The notes under the pieces: generated by a model
What the model was told of the DNA's origin: nothing
Databases searched by the model: none
The model's input: only the letters and a program-made list of their open reading frames with translations
Program-made: the position numbers and the translations under genes
Shown: positions 1 to 8,993 of the stretch, piece by piece
How positions within the stretch are numbered: position 1 is the stretch's first letter
Layout: each line of letters opens with the position of its first letter
Assembly (NCBI RefSeq): GCF_947495025.1
Contig: NZ_CANLXG010000002.1
Span: 434,001 to 498,000 of the forward strand
Direction: 5' to 3'
DNA from: an uncultured Roseobacter sp.
GTDB taxonomy: Bacteria > Pseudomonadota > Alphaproteobacteria > Rhodobacterales > Rhodobacteraceae
DNA length: 64,000 nucleotides

Positions 1-2885
1 ACCTGAACCTCTTTTGCGTCCTCCTCGGCGCGCAGATTGACGGCCCCCAGCGCGTCGCGCTGACGCTTGAGACGGTTCACATCCGCTTCAAGCGCATGGG
101 CATCGGGCATCTCATCAGGGGTCGTCTCCAGCTGAGTCAGCAACTGGCTGGGCGTCACCTGGGCTTCGTCGGCAATTCTCTCGGCAGCTGCAGCAACCGT
201 TTCGCGGGCGGCATCACTGCGGGCCTCTGCGCGGGCACGCGCCTCGCGCGCTTCTGAGGCCAGTCGCTCCGCATCGCGCTCAGCCATTGTTGCCTCTCGC
301 AGCGCACCTTCGGCTGCAGAAAGCCGATCGCTGCTTTCTGCCCTGCGCGCTTCCGCTGTGTTGATCGCCTCTGACAGCTCGTCGCGCTTTGCCGCAAGCT
401 CTGCAGGTGCCGCACTGGCTTCCTTCAGCTCTGCTTCGGCCTGCCCCTTGCGCTCAACCAGCTCGGCACTGCGCTTTTCGGCCGTTTCCAGGCGGTGACG
501 CCAGCCGCTGATCTCTTTTGTAACTTCCTGTGCGCGGCGGGTCCGTGCCTCGCCTTCACGGCGCAATTCGTCATGTGCAGAGCGGCGCGACATCATCGTG
601 ATCCGCGCAGCTTCGACAGCAACACGCACAGCTTCGACCTGTTCGCGTGCTTCTGTGAGATCCCCCAGCTCTTCGAGCGCGCGCTCGGCCTCGCGTAGAC
701 GCGTGCGGGCGGCCATCGCTTCTTCCTCGTGGCGCGTCACCGCGAGACCCAGCGATTCCAGCCGGCCCTGCGCCAGATTGCGATCTGCCTCGGCCTTGCT
801 CAGCGCCCGCCCGGCCTCGGCCACCAGACGGTCGGCCGACCGGCGGGCCTCGCGCGCCATCTGATCGGCCCGGGACAACTCGCCCAGTTGCCGCGTCAGC
901 AGTTCATGCGCCGCCAGTGCGCCTTCGGCCTTCTGCGTGGCAACCTCAAGACCCTGCTTGAGCTCTTCCAGTCGGTTCAGCTGCTGCAGACGCAGCGCTG
1001 CGGCCGACGGCGCATCCTCGGCCCAGGCACGGTATCCGTCCCAGCGCCAGAGATCGCCATCGGCGGAGACCAGTCTCTGGCCCGGCGCCAGGTCTTTCTG
1101 CAGACGTGATCCGTCATCGGCATCTACCAGCCCGATCTGGCTCATCCGCCGCGCCAGCACCCCGGGCACGGTAACAAAAAGAGACAACGGCTGAACGCCT
1201 GGCGGCAGCGGCTGATGACGTTCATAGGCAGGCAGAACCGCCCAGCCGGACGGGCCATCGGCCGACACCTCCGGCGCCCGCAGATCATCTGCCAGCGCAG
1301 CGCCGAGAGCCTTTTCGTATCCGCTTCTGACCTGCAGCTGGTCAAGGATCTGACCACCCTCGGCGGTATCCCGCGCCACCAGCTTGGCCAGAGCGCCCGC
1401 CTCAGCCCGCAATGCGTTGGCCTCACCCTCGGCCTCAGAACGATGCGCACGGGCATCCGCTTCCCGGGCCTGAGTCTCGGCCCTGGCCTCTTCGGCCTCC
1501 TGCAATGCCTTATCCGCGTCCGCGGCAGTTTTGACAGCCTGCGCCTCAGCCGTCTGCGCTGCTGCAAAATCCGCCCCGGCTTTTTCCAGCGCCGCTTCGC
1601 TGTTTGCGACGGCCTCACGGGCACGTGCCGCTTCAGAGCCCGCGCGGCTTTCGGTTTTGCGGCTGTCCTCCAGGAGACGCTGCGCGGACTGATGGCGCGC
1701 GGCCAGACGGGCCATATCTTCGGTTTGCTGGGACATCTCGCCTTCGCGTGTCTGCAGCACCGCTGCCGCTTCCCGTGCGACTTCGGATGCCTCTGACAGG
1801 CGCTCTTCATGACCCTCAGCGGCCTTTGCAAGCTCGGTGGCTTCCCATTCCAGCCGCTCTATGGTCTCGCCCGCATCGCGATTGAGGCCACCCTCGCGTT
1901 CAATGTCACGCGCCAGCTGGGCAATACGTCCGGTCAGTGTCTCGATCTGCGCTTCTGCGCGGGCTTCCTGGTCGCTCAGGGTATCACGCTGCACGGCCAG
2001 CCTCTGCAGAACGGCGGCAGCGATGGCTTCTTCTTCGCGCAACGGTGGCAATGCCGCCTCTGCGGTTTCGCGCGCCTTTGCGGCCTCGCGAACCGATGCC
2101 TCTGCCCGGGCGGCCGCTGTCACCTGCGCACGCAGGGCGTCCTCAGCTGCGGAACGGGCGTCATCCGCCTCGCGCCAGCGCCGGTACAGCAGCATGCCCT
2201 CAGCCCGGCGCAGTTCATTACCGATTTCCCGGTAACGGGCCGCCTGCCGTGCCTGACGCGCCAGCTGCCCGAGCTGCGCGGCCAGCTGCTCGATCACATC
2301 GTCCACGCGCGCAAGGTTCGTCTCTGCCCCTTTGAGCTTCAGCTCGGCCTCGTGGCGACGCTGATACAGCCCACTGATCCCGGCCGCTTCCTCCAGGATA
2401 CGGCGGCGGTTTTTGGGGCGCGCATTGATCAGCTCAGCAATCTGTCCCTGCCGCACCAGCGCAGGGCTGTGCGCGCCGGTTGAGGCATCCGCGAAAAGCA
2501 TCTGCACGTCACGGGCGCGCACATCTTTCGGTCCGACCTTATAGGCGCTGCCAACATCCCGCGTGATACGGCGCACAATCTCCAGCGTATCTGAATCGTT
2601 GAAGCCCGCAGGCGCCAGCCGCTCAGAGTTATCAATGTGCAGCCCGACCTCGGCGAAATTCCTGGCGGGACGGGTCGCTGCACCGGCAAAGATCACGTCT
2701 TCCATGCCACCGCCCCGCATCGCAGTGGGACGGTTCTCGCCCATCACCCAGCGCAATGCTTCCAGCAGGTTGGATTTGCCACAGCCGTTCGGGCCGACAA
2801 CCCCGGTCAGACCATCGGCGATGATCAGGTCGGTCGGATCAACAAAGCTTTTGAAGCCTGTCAGTCTGAGTTTGGAAAAGCGCAA
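1..2885 (-). CDS. smc: Chromosome segregation protein SMC (3' end outside window)
   Basis: ATPase of the condensin-like SMC complex that compacts and segregates the nucleoid. The minus-strand frame is open from a TTG at 2885 to base 1 (about 961 residues; the family is usually about 1150, so the C-terminal coiled coil end and the Walker B/signature head are missing). The N-terminus MRFSKLRLTGFKSFVDP is typical, the Walker A motif GPNGCGKSN lies at residues 31-39, and there is a long Ala/Glu/Arg-rich coiled coil from about residue 170, interrupted near residues 480-640 by a globular hinge-like stretch. TTG was chosen because it restores the conserved MRFSKL start; no ATG is available there. 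The gene is divergent from the HupE-like gene. Confidence 0.96.
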   Translation of the reverse strand, partial: MRFSKLRLTGFKSFVDPTDLIIADGLTGVVGPNGCGKSNLLEALRWVMGENRPTAMRGGGMEDVIFAGAATRPARNFAEVGLHIDNSERLAPAGFNDSDTLEIVRRITRDVGSAYKVGPKDVRARDVQMLFADASTGAHSPALVRQGQIAELINARPKNRRRILEEAAGISGLYQRRHEAELKLKGAETNLARVDDVIEQLAAQLGQLARQARQAARYREIGNELRRAEGMLLYRRWREADDARSAAEDALRAQVTAAARAEASVREAAKARETAEAALPPLREEEAIAAAVLQRLAVQRDTLSDQEARAEAQIETLTGRIAQLARDIEREGGLNRDAGETIERLEWEATELAKAAEGHEERLSEASEVAREAAAVLQTREGEMSQQTEDMARLAARHQSAQRLLEDSRKTESRAGSEAARAREAVANSEAALEKAGADFAAAQTAEAQAVKTAADADKALQEAEEARAETQAREADARAHRSEAEGEANALRAEAGALAKLVARDTAEGGQILDQLQVRSGYEKALGAALADDLRAPEVSADGPSGWAVLPAYERHQPLPPGVQPLSLFVTVPGVLARRMSQIGLVDADDGSRLQKDLAPGQRLVSADGDLWRWDGYRAWAEDAPSAAALRLQQLNRLEELKQGLEVATQKAEGALAAHELLTRQLGELSRADQMAREARRSADRLVAEAGRALSKAEADRNLAQGRLESLGLAVTRHEEEAMAARTRLREAERALEELGDLTEAREQVEAVRVAVEAARITMMSRRSAHDELRREGEARTRRAQEVTKEISGWRHRLETAEKRSAELVERKGQAEAELKEASAAPAELAAKRDELSEAINTAEARRAESSDRLSAAEGALREATMAERDAERLASEAREARARAEARSDAARETVAAAAERIADEAQVTPSQLLTQLETTPDEMPDAHALEADVNRLKRQRDALGAVNLRAEEDAKEVQ

Positions 2886-3088
2886 ACCAGCGTCCCGGTG
2901 TGATTCCTGTGGAGCCTCAAGACTGTGGTCTGGCAACCGTCACTGTCAACCGAAAGACACCACAGGATGCGCACCACAGGCACTTATCCACAAGATATTG
3001 ACGAAATGGGCGCTCTGACACCTCTGCCGATTGACAAACCCGGCGATCCTGCGTCCCATATCATTTCTGCCTGCCACCGGACTGTTTC

Positions 3089-3703
3089 ATGCGCGCCCTG
3101 CTACCTGTTCTTTTCCTTTCTGCTGCCACGCCTGCACTCGCCGGAACTACCGCAACGATGATTTCGGCGGCAGAATTCAACCGGGGTGTTCTGCTGGGGA
3201 TCAGCCATCCTGTACCGGATCCTCTGCACCTTGGGTTTGTTCTTGTGATCGGTGCCGCTGCGGCTCTGGCCGGGCGCATGATCACCGGAATAGCCGCCTG
3301 GCTCATCGCCTTGATTTTCGCCTGCTTCAGCATCTCGATTCTGCGTGACGCATTTCCCCTGCAGGCAGTGCTGACCGGCATCGCGGTGCTGGGCACGGGC
3401 TGTCTCATCGCGTCAGCGCGCCGGCCGTCGCGGGCGACGATCGCTGCTGTTTTCGCTGGTTTCGGTCTTCTGCAGGGCGCGGTGTTCAGCGCGACCCTTA
3501 TCGCTGGTGCAGGTTCCGTCCCACCTGTCGGACTCGCAGGCTATATTGCAGGCTTTGGCGCAACCCAGACACTGATCGCCGCGGCGGCAGCACTGCTGGC
3601 ACTGCGTATTCAGCCATTCCAGGTCCGGCTGGCGGGCGCAGCGGTCGCGGTGTCCGCTCTGTTGCTTGCCTTTGAGGTGGCCGAAGCCGCGCTGCTGGGG
3701 TGA
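3089..3703 (+). CDS. HupE/UreJ-like integral membrane protein
   Basis: A 204-residue hydrophobic protein with a cleavable-looking signal peptide (MRALLPVLFLSAATPALAG) and about six membrane segments. A segment around residues 33-60 (SHPVPDPLHLGFVLVIGAAA) resembles the HP..G.DH motif of HupE/UreJ proteins, which are associated with nickel/cobalt metabolism, but the metal-binding Asp-His is degenerate (DPLHLG), so nickel transport should not be assumed. No hydrogenase or urease gene is nearby. Starts at the ATG that gives the signal peptide. Role unknown; assignment rests on weak motif resemblance and topology. Confidence 0.6.
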   Translation: MRALLPVLFLSAATPALAGTTATMISAAEFNRGVLLGISHPVPDPLHLGFVLVIGAAAALAGRMITGIAAWLIALIFACFSISILRDAFPLQAVLTGIAVLGTGCLIASARRPSRATIAAVFAGFGLLQGAVFSATLIAGAGSVPPVGLAGYIAGFGATQTLIAAAAALLALRIQPFQVRLAGAAVAVSALLLAFEVAEAALLG

Positions 3704-3732
3704 TCCCTGAAACCAATTGCCGGGCTCTGATT

Positions 3733-3753
3733 TTGGTCATATAAAATGACCAA
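3733..3753. promoter_or_regulatory. Palindromic operator candidate for the FadR-family regulator
   Basis: Perfect inverted repeat TTGGTCAT-ATAAA-ATGACCAA (8-bp arms, 5-bp spacer). It ends 12 bases before the regulator's ATG at 3766 and just before the Shine-Dalgarno AGGAG at 3756-3760. FadR-subfamily GntR repressors bind TGGT..ACCA-type dyads, so this is a plausible autoregulatory operator. The position near the start codon suits repression. Confidence 0.6.
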
Positions 3754-3765
3754 TCAGGAGAAGTT

Positions 3766-4560
3766 ATGCCTTTTCGTCCCGTACAATCCGAAAAGCTGTC
3801 GACTGCCGTAGTGCGACAAATAGAACTGCTGATCCTGCGGGGTATCCTGCGCCCTGGCGAACGGCTGCCAGCAGAACGGGAACTGGCCGAGCGGCTTGGG
3901 GTGTCGCGCCCGAGCCTGCGCGACGCGGTCAGTGTTCTTCAGGAACAGGGTTTGCTGAGCACCCGCGCCGGGGCGGGTATTTATGTTGCTGACGTGCTGG
4001 GGTCGGCGTTTTCGCCTGCGCTGGTGCAGCTTTTTTCGCGCCACGAAGCCGCTGTTTTTGACTACCTCTCGTTCCGGCGCGACATGGAAGGTCTGGCAGC
4101 CGAGCGTGCCGCGCGGGTCGGATCACAGACTGATCTGCAGGTCGTGCAGACTGTTTTTGAGAAAATGCGTGCCGCACACACCGGTCGGGACGCAGAAGAA
4201 GAGGCCCGACTTGACGCGAAATTTCACATGGCGATCATTGAGGCGAGCCACAACGTTGTGATGCTGCACATGATGCGGTCCATGTATGAGCTGCTGCGCG
4301 AAGGTGTTTTCTACAATCGTCAGGTCATGTTCCGTCAACAGACAACGCGGGAGCTTCTCCTCGAACAACACGCCGCGATTAATGATGCGCTTCAGGAACG
4401 CGACCCGTCGCGCGCCCGGACAGCAGTTGAGACGCATCTTTCATTTGTTGAAAAGGCACTGCGGGATCAGCACCGTTCGGATGCGCTGGAAGAAGTCGCC
4501 CGCCAGCGGCTTGATCATGAGACCGGAAAAAAGAGCGCCGAAACAGTAAGCCGCACCTGA
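3766..4560 (+). CDS. FadR/PdhR-subfamily GntR transcriptional regulator
   Basis: A 264-residue regulator. Residues about 8-75 form the GntR winged helix (GERLPAERELAERLGVSRPSLRDAV is the recognition region); residues about 95-235 are an all-helical FCD effector domain with the metal/ligand-associated D..KFH and later H residues (LDAKFHMAI, EQHAAI, VETHLSF). Length and layout match PdhR/LldR/GlcC-type proteins that sense 2-hydroxy or 2-oxo acids, but the effector cannot be read from sequence. A palindrome sits directly upstream. It is convergent with the F0 operon, so the target may be itself or a remote operon. Confidence 0.9.
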   Translation: MPFRPVQSEKLSTAVVRQIELLILRGILRPGERLPAERELAERLGVSRPSLRDAVSVLQEQGLLSTRAGAGIYVADVLGSAFSPALVQLFSRHEAAVFDYLSFRRDMEGLAAERAARVGSQTDLQVVQTVFEKMRAAHTGRDAEEEARLDAKFHMAIIEASHNVVMLHMMRSMYELLREGVFYNRQVMFRQQTTRELLLEQHAAINDALQERDPSRARTAVETHLSFVEKALRDQHRSDALEEVARQRLDHETGKKSAETVSRT

Positions 4561-4572
4561 GTCCGGCAAAGG

Positions 4573-4596
4573 AAAACCCCGGCACAATGGCCGGGG
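4573..4596 (-). terminator. Intrinsic terminator of the F0 operon
   Basis: Stem CCCCGGC/GCCGGGG with a 6-nt loop, followed on the minus strand by TTTT. It lies 31 bp after the atpF stop and between two convergent genes. Confidence 0.75.
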
Positions 4597-4626
4597 TCCC
4601 CTGAAACTCTGACACTGTGCTGCAGA

Positions 4627-5199
4627 TCAGTGCAGCCGCGCCTCCACCTCGGAAATCGCGCCGTCGATCAGGCTGTTCGCTTCACTCGCCGTCATCTGTT
4701 TGGCAATCACCTCGCGGGCCACGGCCACAGCAACAGTGACCGACTGATCGCGCACATCCTTGATGGCCGAAGACTGCGCCGTGGCGATCTGCTCTTCTGC
4801 TGCAGCCATGCGACGCTCCAGGGACACCGCCAGATCGGCCCGGGCCTGTTCTGCTGCGACCCGCGCATCTTCCTTGGCAGCTTCGACGATACGGTCTGCC
4901 TGTTCCTGCACTTCGCGCTGCTTGCGCTCGTAGCTGGCCAGCAGGCTCTGCGCTTCTTCACGCAGGGCACGCGCCTCGTCCAGCTCGGACCGGATACCGT
5001 CTGCACGGCTGTCCAGCATTTTGCCGATCATGCCGGGTACTTTGAAGTAAACCAGAATGCCGACAAAAACGATCAGACCCAGAAGTACAACAAAGTCGGT
5101 GTTCTTGAGGGAGAAGAACGGTTTGTCGCCGGCAGCGAGCGCCGGTGTTGCGACCGCAAGGGCGAACCCCAGTGTTGTCAGGCTGGTGATAATCCGCAT
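4627..5199 (-). CDS. atpF: F0F1 ATP synthase subunit b
   Basis: Peripheral-stalk subunit b, linking the membrane F0 rotor housing to F1. 190 residues: a hydrophobic, signal-like N-terminus (ending about residue 23), one membrane segment at about 33-55 (FVVLLGLIVFVGILVYFKVPG), then a long charged helix with Ala/Glu/Gln heptads that dimerises with b'. Last gene of the atpI-B-E-F'-F operon; separated from b' by only 4 nt. The F1 genes (atpHAGDC) are not in the window, which is the usual arrangement in this family. Confidence 0.97.
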   Translation of the reverse strand: MRIITSLTTLGFALAVATPALAAGDKPFFSLKNTDFVVLLGLIVFVGILVYFKVPGMIGKMLDSRADGIRSELDEARALREEAQSLLASYERKQREVQEQADRIVEAAKEDARVAAEQARADLAVSLERRMAAAEEQIATAQSSAIKDVRDQSVTVAVAVAREVIAKQMTASEANSLIDGAISEVEARLH

Positions 5200-5203
5200 G
5201 CTC

Positions 5204-5731
5204 TTATCCTTTCAGCCTTGCGCCGACAGCAGCGCTGATGGCCTTGCCGTCGGCCTTGCCGCCCAGCGCTGTAACCAGCTCGCCGGCGGTATCTGCCGCT
5301 ACTTCTTTCACTGCATCCAATGCGCCTGCACGGATTTCAGCGATCGCCTTTTCGGATTCGGCGCTGCGGGCTGCAATCTGCTCATCCGCTTTGGCGATCG
5401 CCGCGTCGAGATCAGACTGAATTTCTGCTTTGGCTTCGGCAACAATGCGGTGCGCTTCGGCACGCGCATCCACCAGCGCCTTGTCATAGGCCGCTTCTGC
5501 TTCCTGGGCTTTCGCCTTCAGGTCTTCGGCAGCGGCAATGTCGTTTGTAATCGTGCCCTGACGCTCGGCCAGAACGGCCGCAATGCGGGGAAGGGCCACG
5601 CGGGACAACACGAAATAGATCACCACAAGGGTCAGCACCAGCCAGAAGATCTGGTTCCCCCAGGTGGAGAAATCGAGTTGCGGCATGCCGGGTGCGGCAG
5701 CGGCCTCAGCGCCTGTTGTTTCGGTTGCCAT
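5204..5731 (-). CDS. atpG: F0F1 ATP synthase subunit b'
   Basis: Second, diverged stalk subunit (b', also named atpF2/atpX), characteristic of photosynthetic and related alphaproteobacteria. 175 residues; a soluble acidic N-terminal 25 residues rich in Ala/Thr, a membrane segment at about 29-48 ([20 protein letters not shown]), then an amphipathic helix. It forms a heterodimeric stalk with the downstream atpF product. Confidence 0.95.
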   Translation of the reverse strand: MATETTGAEAAAAPGMPQLDFSTWGNQIFWLVLTLVVIYFVLSRVALPRIAAVLAERQGTITNDIAAAEDLKAKAQEAEAAYDKALVDARAEAHRIVAEAKAEIQSDLDAAIAKADEQIAARSAESEKAIAEIRAGALDAVKEVAADTAGELVTALGGKADGKAISAAVGARLKG

Positions 5732-5818
5732 GTTGGTCTCCTGAAGAAACGGCCGTTACATCGGGCAGCGCACCTGAAGCGCGCCGCCCGACCGTAAGGA
5801 ATGTCGTCTCTTAAGTTC

Positions 5819-6043
5819 TCAGACGGCAAACATCAGCAGCAGGGCGACGAGGAAGGCGAAGATGCCCAGAGCCTCGGCGAACGCGATGCCGATGAAGAGT
5901 GTTGCTGTCTGGCTTGCAGCAGCGGATGGGTTGCGCAGTGCGCCTGCCAGGTAGTTGCCTGCCACGTTACCAACACCGATGGCTGCTGCCCCGGAACCGA
6001 TTGCTGCCAGACCTGCGCCGATGTGTGCGAGTTCGCCTTCCAT
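5819..6043 (-). CDS. atpE: F0F1 ATP synthase subunit c
   Basis: Proton-carrying rotor-ring subunit: 74 residues forming a two-helix hairpin. Helix 1 has the GxGxGxG-like packing motif ([15 protein letters not shown]); helix 2 carries the essential carboxylate in [15 protein letters not shown]. The chosen ATG at 6043 follows AAGGAG; the frame stays open upstream but those residues have no family resemblance. Confidence 0.97.
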   Translation of the reverse strand: MEGELAHIGAGLAAIGSGAAAIGVGNVAGNYLAGALRNPSAAASQTATLFIGIAFAEALGIFAFLVALLLMFAV

Positions 6044-6098
6044 GTGAATTCTCCTTACGATTGGAAGTTGAAGATGTGAACGGACGTGCCGTCCGAAA

Positions 6099-6845
6099 TC
6101 AGTGATGCGGATGAAGAGCGTCTTTGAGATAGACACACGTCAGAATGGTGAAAACGTAGGCCTGAATGAAGGACACGAGGACCTCCAGACCGTACATTGC
6201 TGTGATGCCGAGAATGGCGACGGGGCTGACAGCTGTAAGTGCCGCGAAGCCCGCGAACACCTTGATCACCGCGTGGCCTGCCATGACGTTACCGGCAAGA
6301 CGGATGGAATGGCTGACCGGGCGCACAAAGTACGAGATCAGTTCGATTATTGCCAGCACAGGGCGCAGGGGCAGCGGTGCCGATGCGACCCAGAACAGGC
6401 TCAGGAAACCCGCGCCGTTTTTCACGAAACCCACGATGGTTACGGTGATAAACACCGCCAGCGCCAGCACGACAGTCACCGCAAAATGCGACGTCGGCGT
6501 GAAGGATGTGGGGATGAGGCCAAGGAAGTTCGCGCAGACAATGAACATGAACAGCGTCATAATATAGGGGAAGAACTTCAGCCCCTCTTTGCCGCAGATG
6601 TCCTCGACCATCTTGTAGATAAAGCCATAGGCCAGTTCCGCAACCGACTGAGAGCGCGATGGAACAACTGCCCGCTTCGAGCTCCCCAGTACAAGCAGAA
6701 CGATGATCGCGATGACTGAAAAACCCATCCAGAGCGCCGTATTTGTCGGCGTATACCATGTGACGTCGCTGCCGAAGAGCGGCTTCACGATGAACTGGTC
6801 CATGGGGTGGAATACCAGACCGCCTGTCTCTGCCTTTTCCGCCAT
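6099..6845 (-). CDS. atpB: F0F1 ATP synthase subunit a
   Basis: Membrane stator subunit providing the proton half-channels. 248 residues with five to six membrane helices; the essential arginine is in [12 protein letters not shown] and the C-terminal helix [16 protein letters not shown] is typical. Start is the ATG at 6845 ([18 protein letters not shown]); the open frame continues upstream through atpI, but that portion is non-homologous. The ATG lies 1 nt past the atpI stop, suggesting coupled translation. Confidence 0.97.
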   Translation of the reverse strand: MAEKAETGGLVFHPMDQFIVKPLFGSDVTWYTPTNTALWMGFSVIAIIVLLVLGSSKRAVVPSRSQSVAELAYGFIYKMVEDICGKEGLKFFPYIMTLFMFIVCANFLGLIPTSFTPTSHFAVTVVLALAVFITVTIVGFVKNGAGFLSLFWVASAPLPLRPVLAIIELISYFVRPVSHSIRLAGNVMAGHAVIKVFAGFAALTAVSPVAILGITAMYGLEVLVSFIQAYVFTILTCVYLKDALHPHH

Positions 6846-6846
6846 C

Positions 6847-7179
6847 TCAGGCTCCCTCGTCTTTCGTCTCGGCCTCTTCGGCCAGTTTCTTCTCCTGGAT
6901 CTCCTGCGCCGACCGGAGCATCGTTTTGATGCCCGCCGCGAGACCCAGCATTGTAAACAGCACCAGGAAAATCGGGAGCGTCCCGAACAGGCTGTCCAGC
7001 CCGTATCCGATGCCAAAGCCGATCCCGAGACCGGCAACAAGCTCTATCACCATCCGCCAGGCGAGCTGCGCCTGAGAATAATGTTCGTCCACACGGGCAC
7101 CCGGCTCCTGCGCCTTCTTCGCTGCCTTAATCCGTGCTTCCAGCTCTTTGAGTTGCTGATCTGGCCCGGGTTCTGACAC
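6847..7179 (-). CDS. atpI: AtpI family protein
   Basis: First gene of the F0 operon: 110 residues, a charged N-terminal 35 residues, two membrane helices (about 44-90) and a charged Lys/Glu-rich tail. AtpI proteins assist assembly of the c-ring and have been linked to magnesium or calcium handling. Position directly before atpB supports the call despite low sequence conservation. Confidence 0.92.
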   Translation of the reverse strand: MSEPGPDQQLKELEARIKAAKKAQEPGARVDEHYSQAQLAWRMVIELVAGLGIGFGIGYGLDSLFGTLPIFLVLFTMLGLAAGIKTMLRSAQEIQEKKLAEEAETKDEGA

Positions 7180-7362
7180 GCAAAATGCCCCTTTGTGGAA
7201 CTGCCGCTTTGCTATTGCGCGGCATCTGCAGAGTCAACAGGCATCAACCCAGGGGCAGTTTGCACTTATCGCGTTGTAATTTAATCATTTTCCACCGCTT
7301 CCGGAACGGCGGGTCACCCTGTCGCAGGGGTCGTTTCAGAGATTCCGCACGAAACCCGTTAT

Positions 7363-8280
7363 TCAACCAATCGGTTGATCTTGATCACCTTCAGAGCCGT
7401 CACGGAACGCCTGTGTCTCGTCCAGAAGCCAGGCACCGAACTGTTTGACGGCCGTCCGGCGTCTGGCCTGTGCTCCATAAACGATATAGAACGCGCCGTC
7501 GCGAATGCCTGTCTCAAAGCAGCGCACGAAACGACCCAGGGCCTGGTCATGCGACACACATTCGGTCGAACCCATATAGAGGCCCAGACCGTTCAGCCCC
7601 GCTTCATAGGCAAGGGGCGACCTGAGCCGCCAGCCACCTTGTGGCAGCTGCGGCGCGTTGATCCCGGCAGCGGCAAACCAGTCGTTCCAGATGTTGTTGG
7701 ACCGGTCACGGAGCATCGGCAGGCCCAGCATGTCCTCAGGGCGATCAATCCTGTGCCGTTCCAGAAACGCAGGCGAGGCATGCGGATAGATCGGTGCCGA
7801 GCTGAGAAGATCCGCCGGCACGTCGAGGCGCCCGGTGTGGGCAAATCTGATGGCCAGGTCAGCCTCATACCGATCGACATCCGCCAGCATGGGCGAGGAT
7901 TCCAGCCGCACTTCTATGTCGGGAAAGGTTGTCTGAAATCCCGCGAGGCGGGGCAGAATGAAGCGCTCGGCAAAGAGCGGTTCGCTGTTCACGGTCACAC
8001 GGCCCCGCGGCACGGCAGACAGGTCCTCTGTCGCCTCCGAAATAGCATCCAGAGCGGGCAGGATGCGTTCAAGATAATCCTGCCCGGCCGCCGTCAGCTC
8101 CACGCCGCGTGGTAAGTCGCGAAAAAGCTGAACACCCAGCCGCGCTTCCAGTCCGCGCACATGACGGCTCACGGCAGAGTGGCTGACATTCATTTCATCA
8201 GCCGCACGGCTGAAGCTCTGATGCCGCCCGGCAGCATCGAAAGCGCGCAAGGCATTCAGGGGAGGGAGCGTCCTGGACAT
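7363..8280 (-). CDS. LysR-family transcriptional regulator (GcvA-like)
   Basis: 305 residues. N-terminal winged HTH begins PPLNALRAFDAAGRHQSFSRAADE, with the recognition helix around HSAVSRHVRGLEARLG; residues about 95-290 form the periplasmic-binding-fold effector domain. The opening (PLNALRAFDAAGRH) is typical of the GcvA/AmpR branch. The divergent neighbour is a DUF1127 gene, and the 103-bp spacer between them may carry the operator. Target and ligand unknown. Confidence 0.9.
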   Translation of the reverse strand: MSRTLPPLNALRAFDAAGRHQSFSRAADEMNVSHSAVSRHVRGLEARLGVQLFRDLPRGVELTAAGQDYLERILPALDAISEATEDLSAVPRGRVTVNSEPLFAERFILPRLAGFQTTFPDIEVRLESSPMLADVDRYEADLAIRFAHTGRLDVPADLLSSAPIYPHASPAFLERHRIDRPEDMLGLPMLRDRSNNIWNDWFAAAGINAPQLPQGGWRLRSPLAYEAGLNGLGLYMGSTECVSHDQALGRFVRCFETGIRDGAFYIVYGAQARRRTAVKQFGAWLLDETQAFRDGSEGDQDQPIG

Positions 8281-8383
8281 GCCTATACGTGACTTTTCTG
8301 CACATATCTTGTCAAGGATCGGCGTTTGTGGCGACGCATCCGGCCCTTTATAGAATATTTACACCGTAGAAAGCAGGCCAATC

Positions 8384-8626
8384 ATGACTTTATTGCACAC
8401 AAACGCGCCCCGGCGCGACCCATCCCTGCGCGCCGGAGCCAGTCGGGTTGCGCTGGTGTCGCGCATTATTACCGCGATCAGGCGGGTCATCCCGGCACGC
8501 GGACGCTATGACGCGCTACCCCCACTCAGCGACCATCTGGCCCGTGATATCGGGCTCGACGCGGCTGATCTGGCGGCTTCCCGTCACAGGTTTCCGTCGC
8601 AATCCACCTTTCATCCCCGAGGGTAA
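8384..8626 (+). CDS. DUF1127 (YjiS-like) small protein
   Basis: 80 residues, basic N-terminal half, ending in a DUF1127-like motif (LPPLSDHLARDIGLDAADL; consensus has L..L.D..L.DIGL). Family members are small Arg-rich proteins; in other alphaproteobacteria they have been connected with RNA turnover and phosphate/carbon responses. It is longer than the minimal 45-residue form. Divergent from a LysR gene and 40 bp before an ArsR gene on the same strand. Confidence 0.7.
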   Translation: MTLLHTNAPRRDPSLRAGASRVALVSRIITAIRRVIPARGRYDALPPLSDHLARDIGLDAADLAASRHRFPSQSTFHPRG

Positions 8627-8666
8627 CGGCTCTTTTCTGTCAGGCGCCCGACGGGTATGACGGGGC

Positions 8667-8993
8667 ATGGCAGGCACGATTGATCAGGTATTTGCAGCGC
8701 TGGCGGACCCGACACGGCGGGAAATTCTGACAATGCTGCTCGAGGATGACATGGCGGTCACGGATGTGGCAGAGCCGTTTGAGATGTCGCTGGCGGCCAT
8801 CTCAAAGCATCTTGTGGTCCTGACCAATGCCGGCCTCATCACCCAGGAAAAACGCGGCCGGGTGAAATGGTGCAAACTGGACCCGGACGCAATGCGCGCG
8901 GCTTCAGTCTGGATGCAGGGGTTCGGGCAGTTTGAGCCCGTGAACCTCGATGCCTTTGAGCGCTTTCTGAAAACCGAGCTTAAGTCCGGCTAG
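8667..8993 (+). CDS. ArsR/SmtB-family transcriptional regulator
   Basis: 108-residue winged-helix repressor: FAALADPTRREILTMLLE at the N-terminus and SLAAISKHLVVLTNAGLI as the recognition region. No metal-binding CXC or paired Cys/His signature is visible, so it belongs to the non-metal ArsR branch often found next to SRPBCC or transporter genes. Its 3' end overlaps the convergent DMT transporter gene by 4 nt. Confidence 0.9.
   Translation: MAGTIDQVFAALADPTRREILTMLLEDDMAVTDVAEPFEMSLAAISKHLVVLTNAGLITQEKRGRVKWCKLDPDAMRAASVWMQGFGQFEPVNLDAFERFLKTELKSG

Noticed and set aside
1142..2483. Long plus-strand and minus-strand frames inside smc
   Set aside because: They are frame shadows of the smc coiled coil; the minus-strand smc frame has Walker A and hinge features.
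7375..7388. FNR-like TTGATCTTGATCAC near the LysR stop codon
   Set aside because: One mismatch in the half-site, inside the coding end of the LysR gene and not upstream of any gene on either strand in a sensible position.
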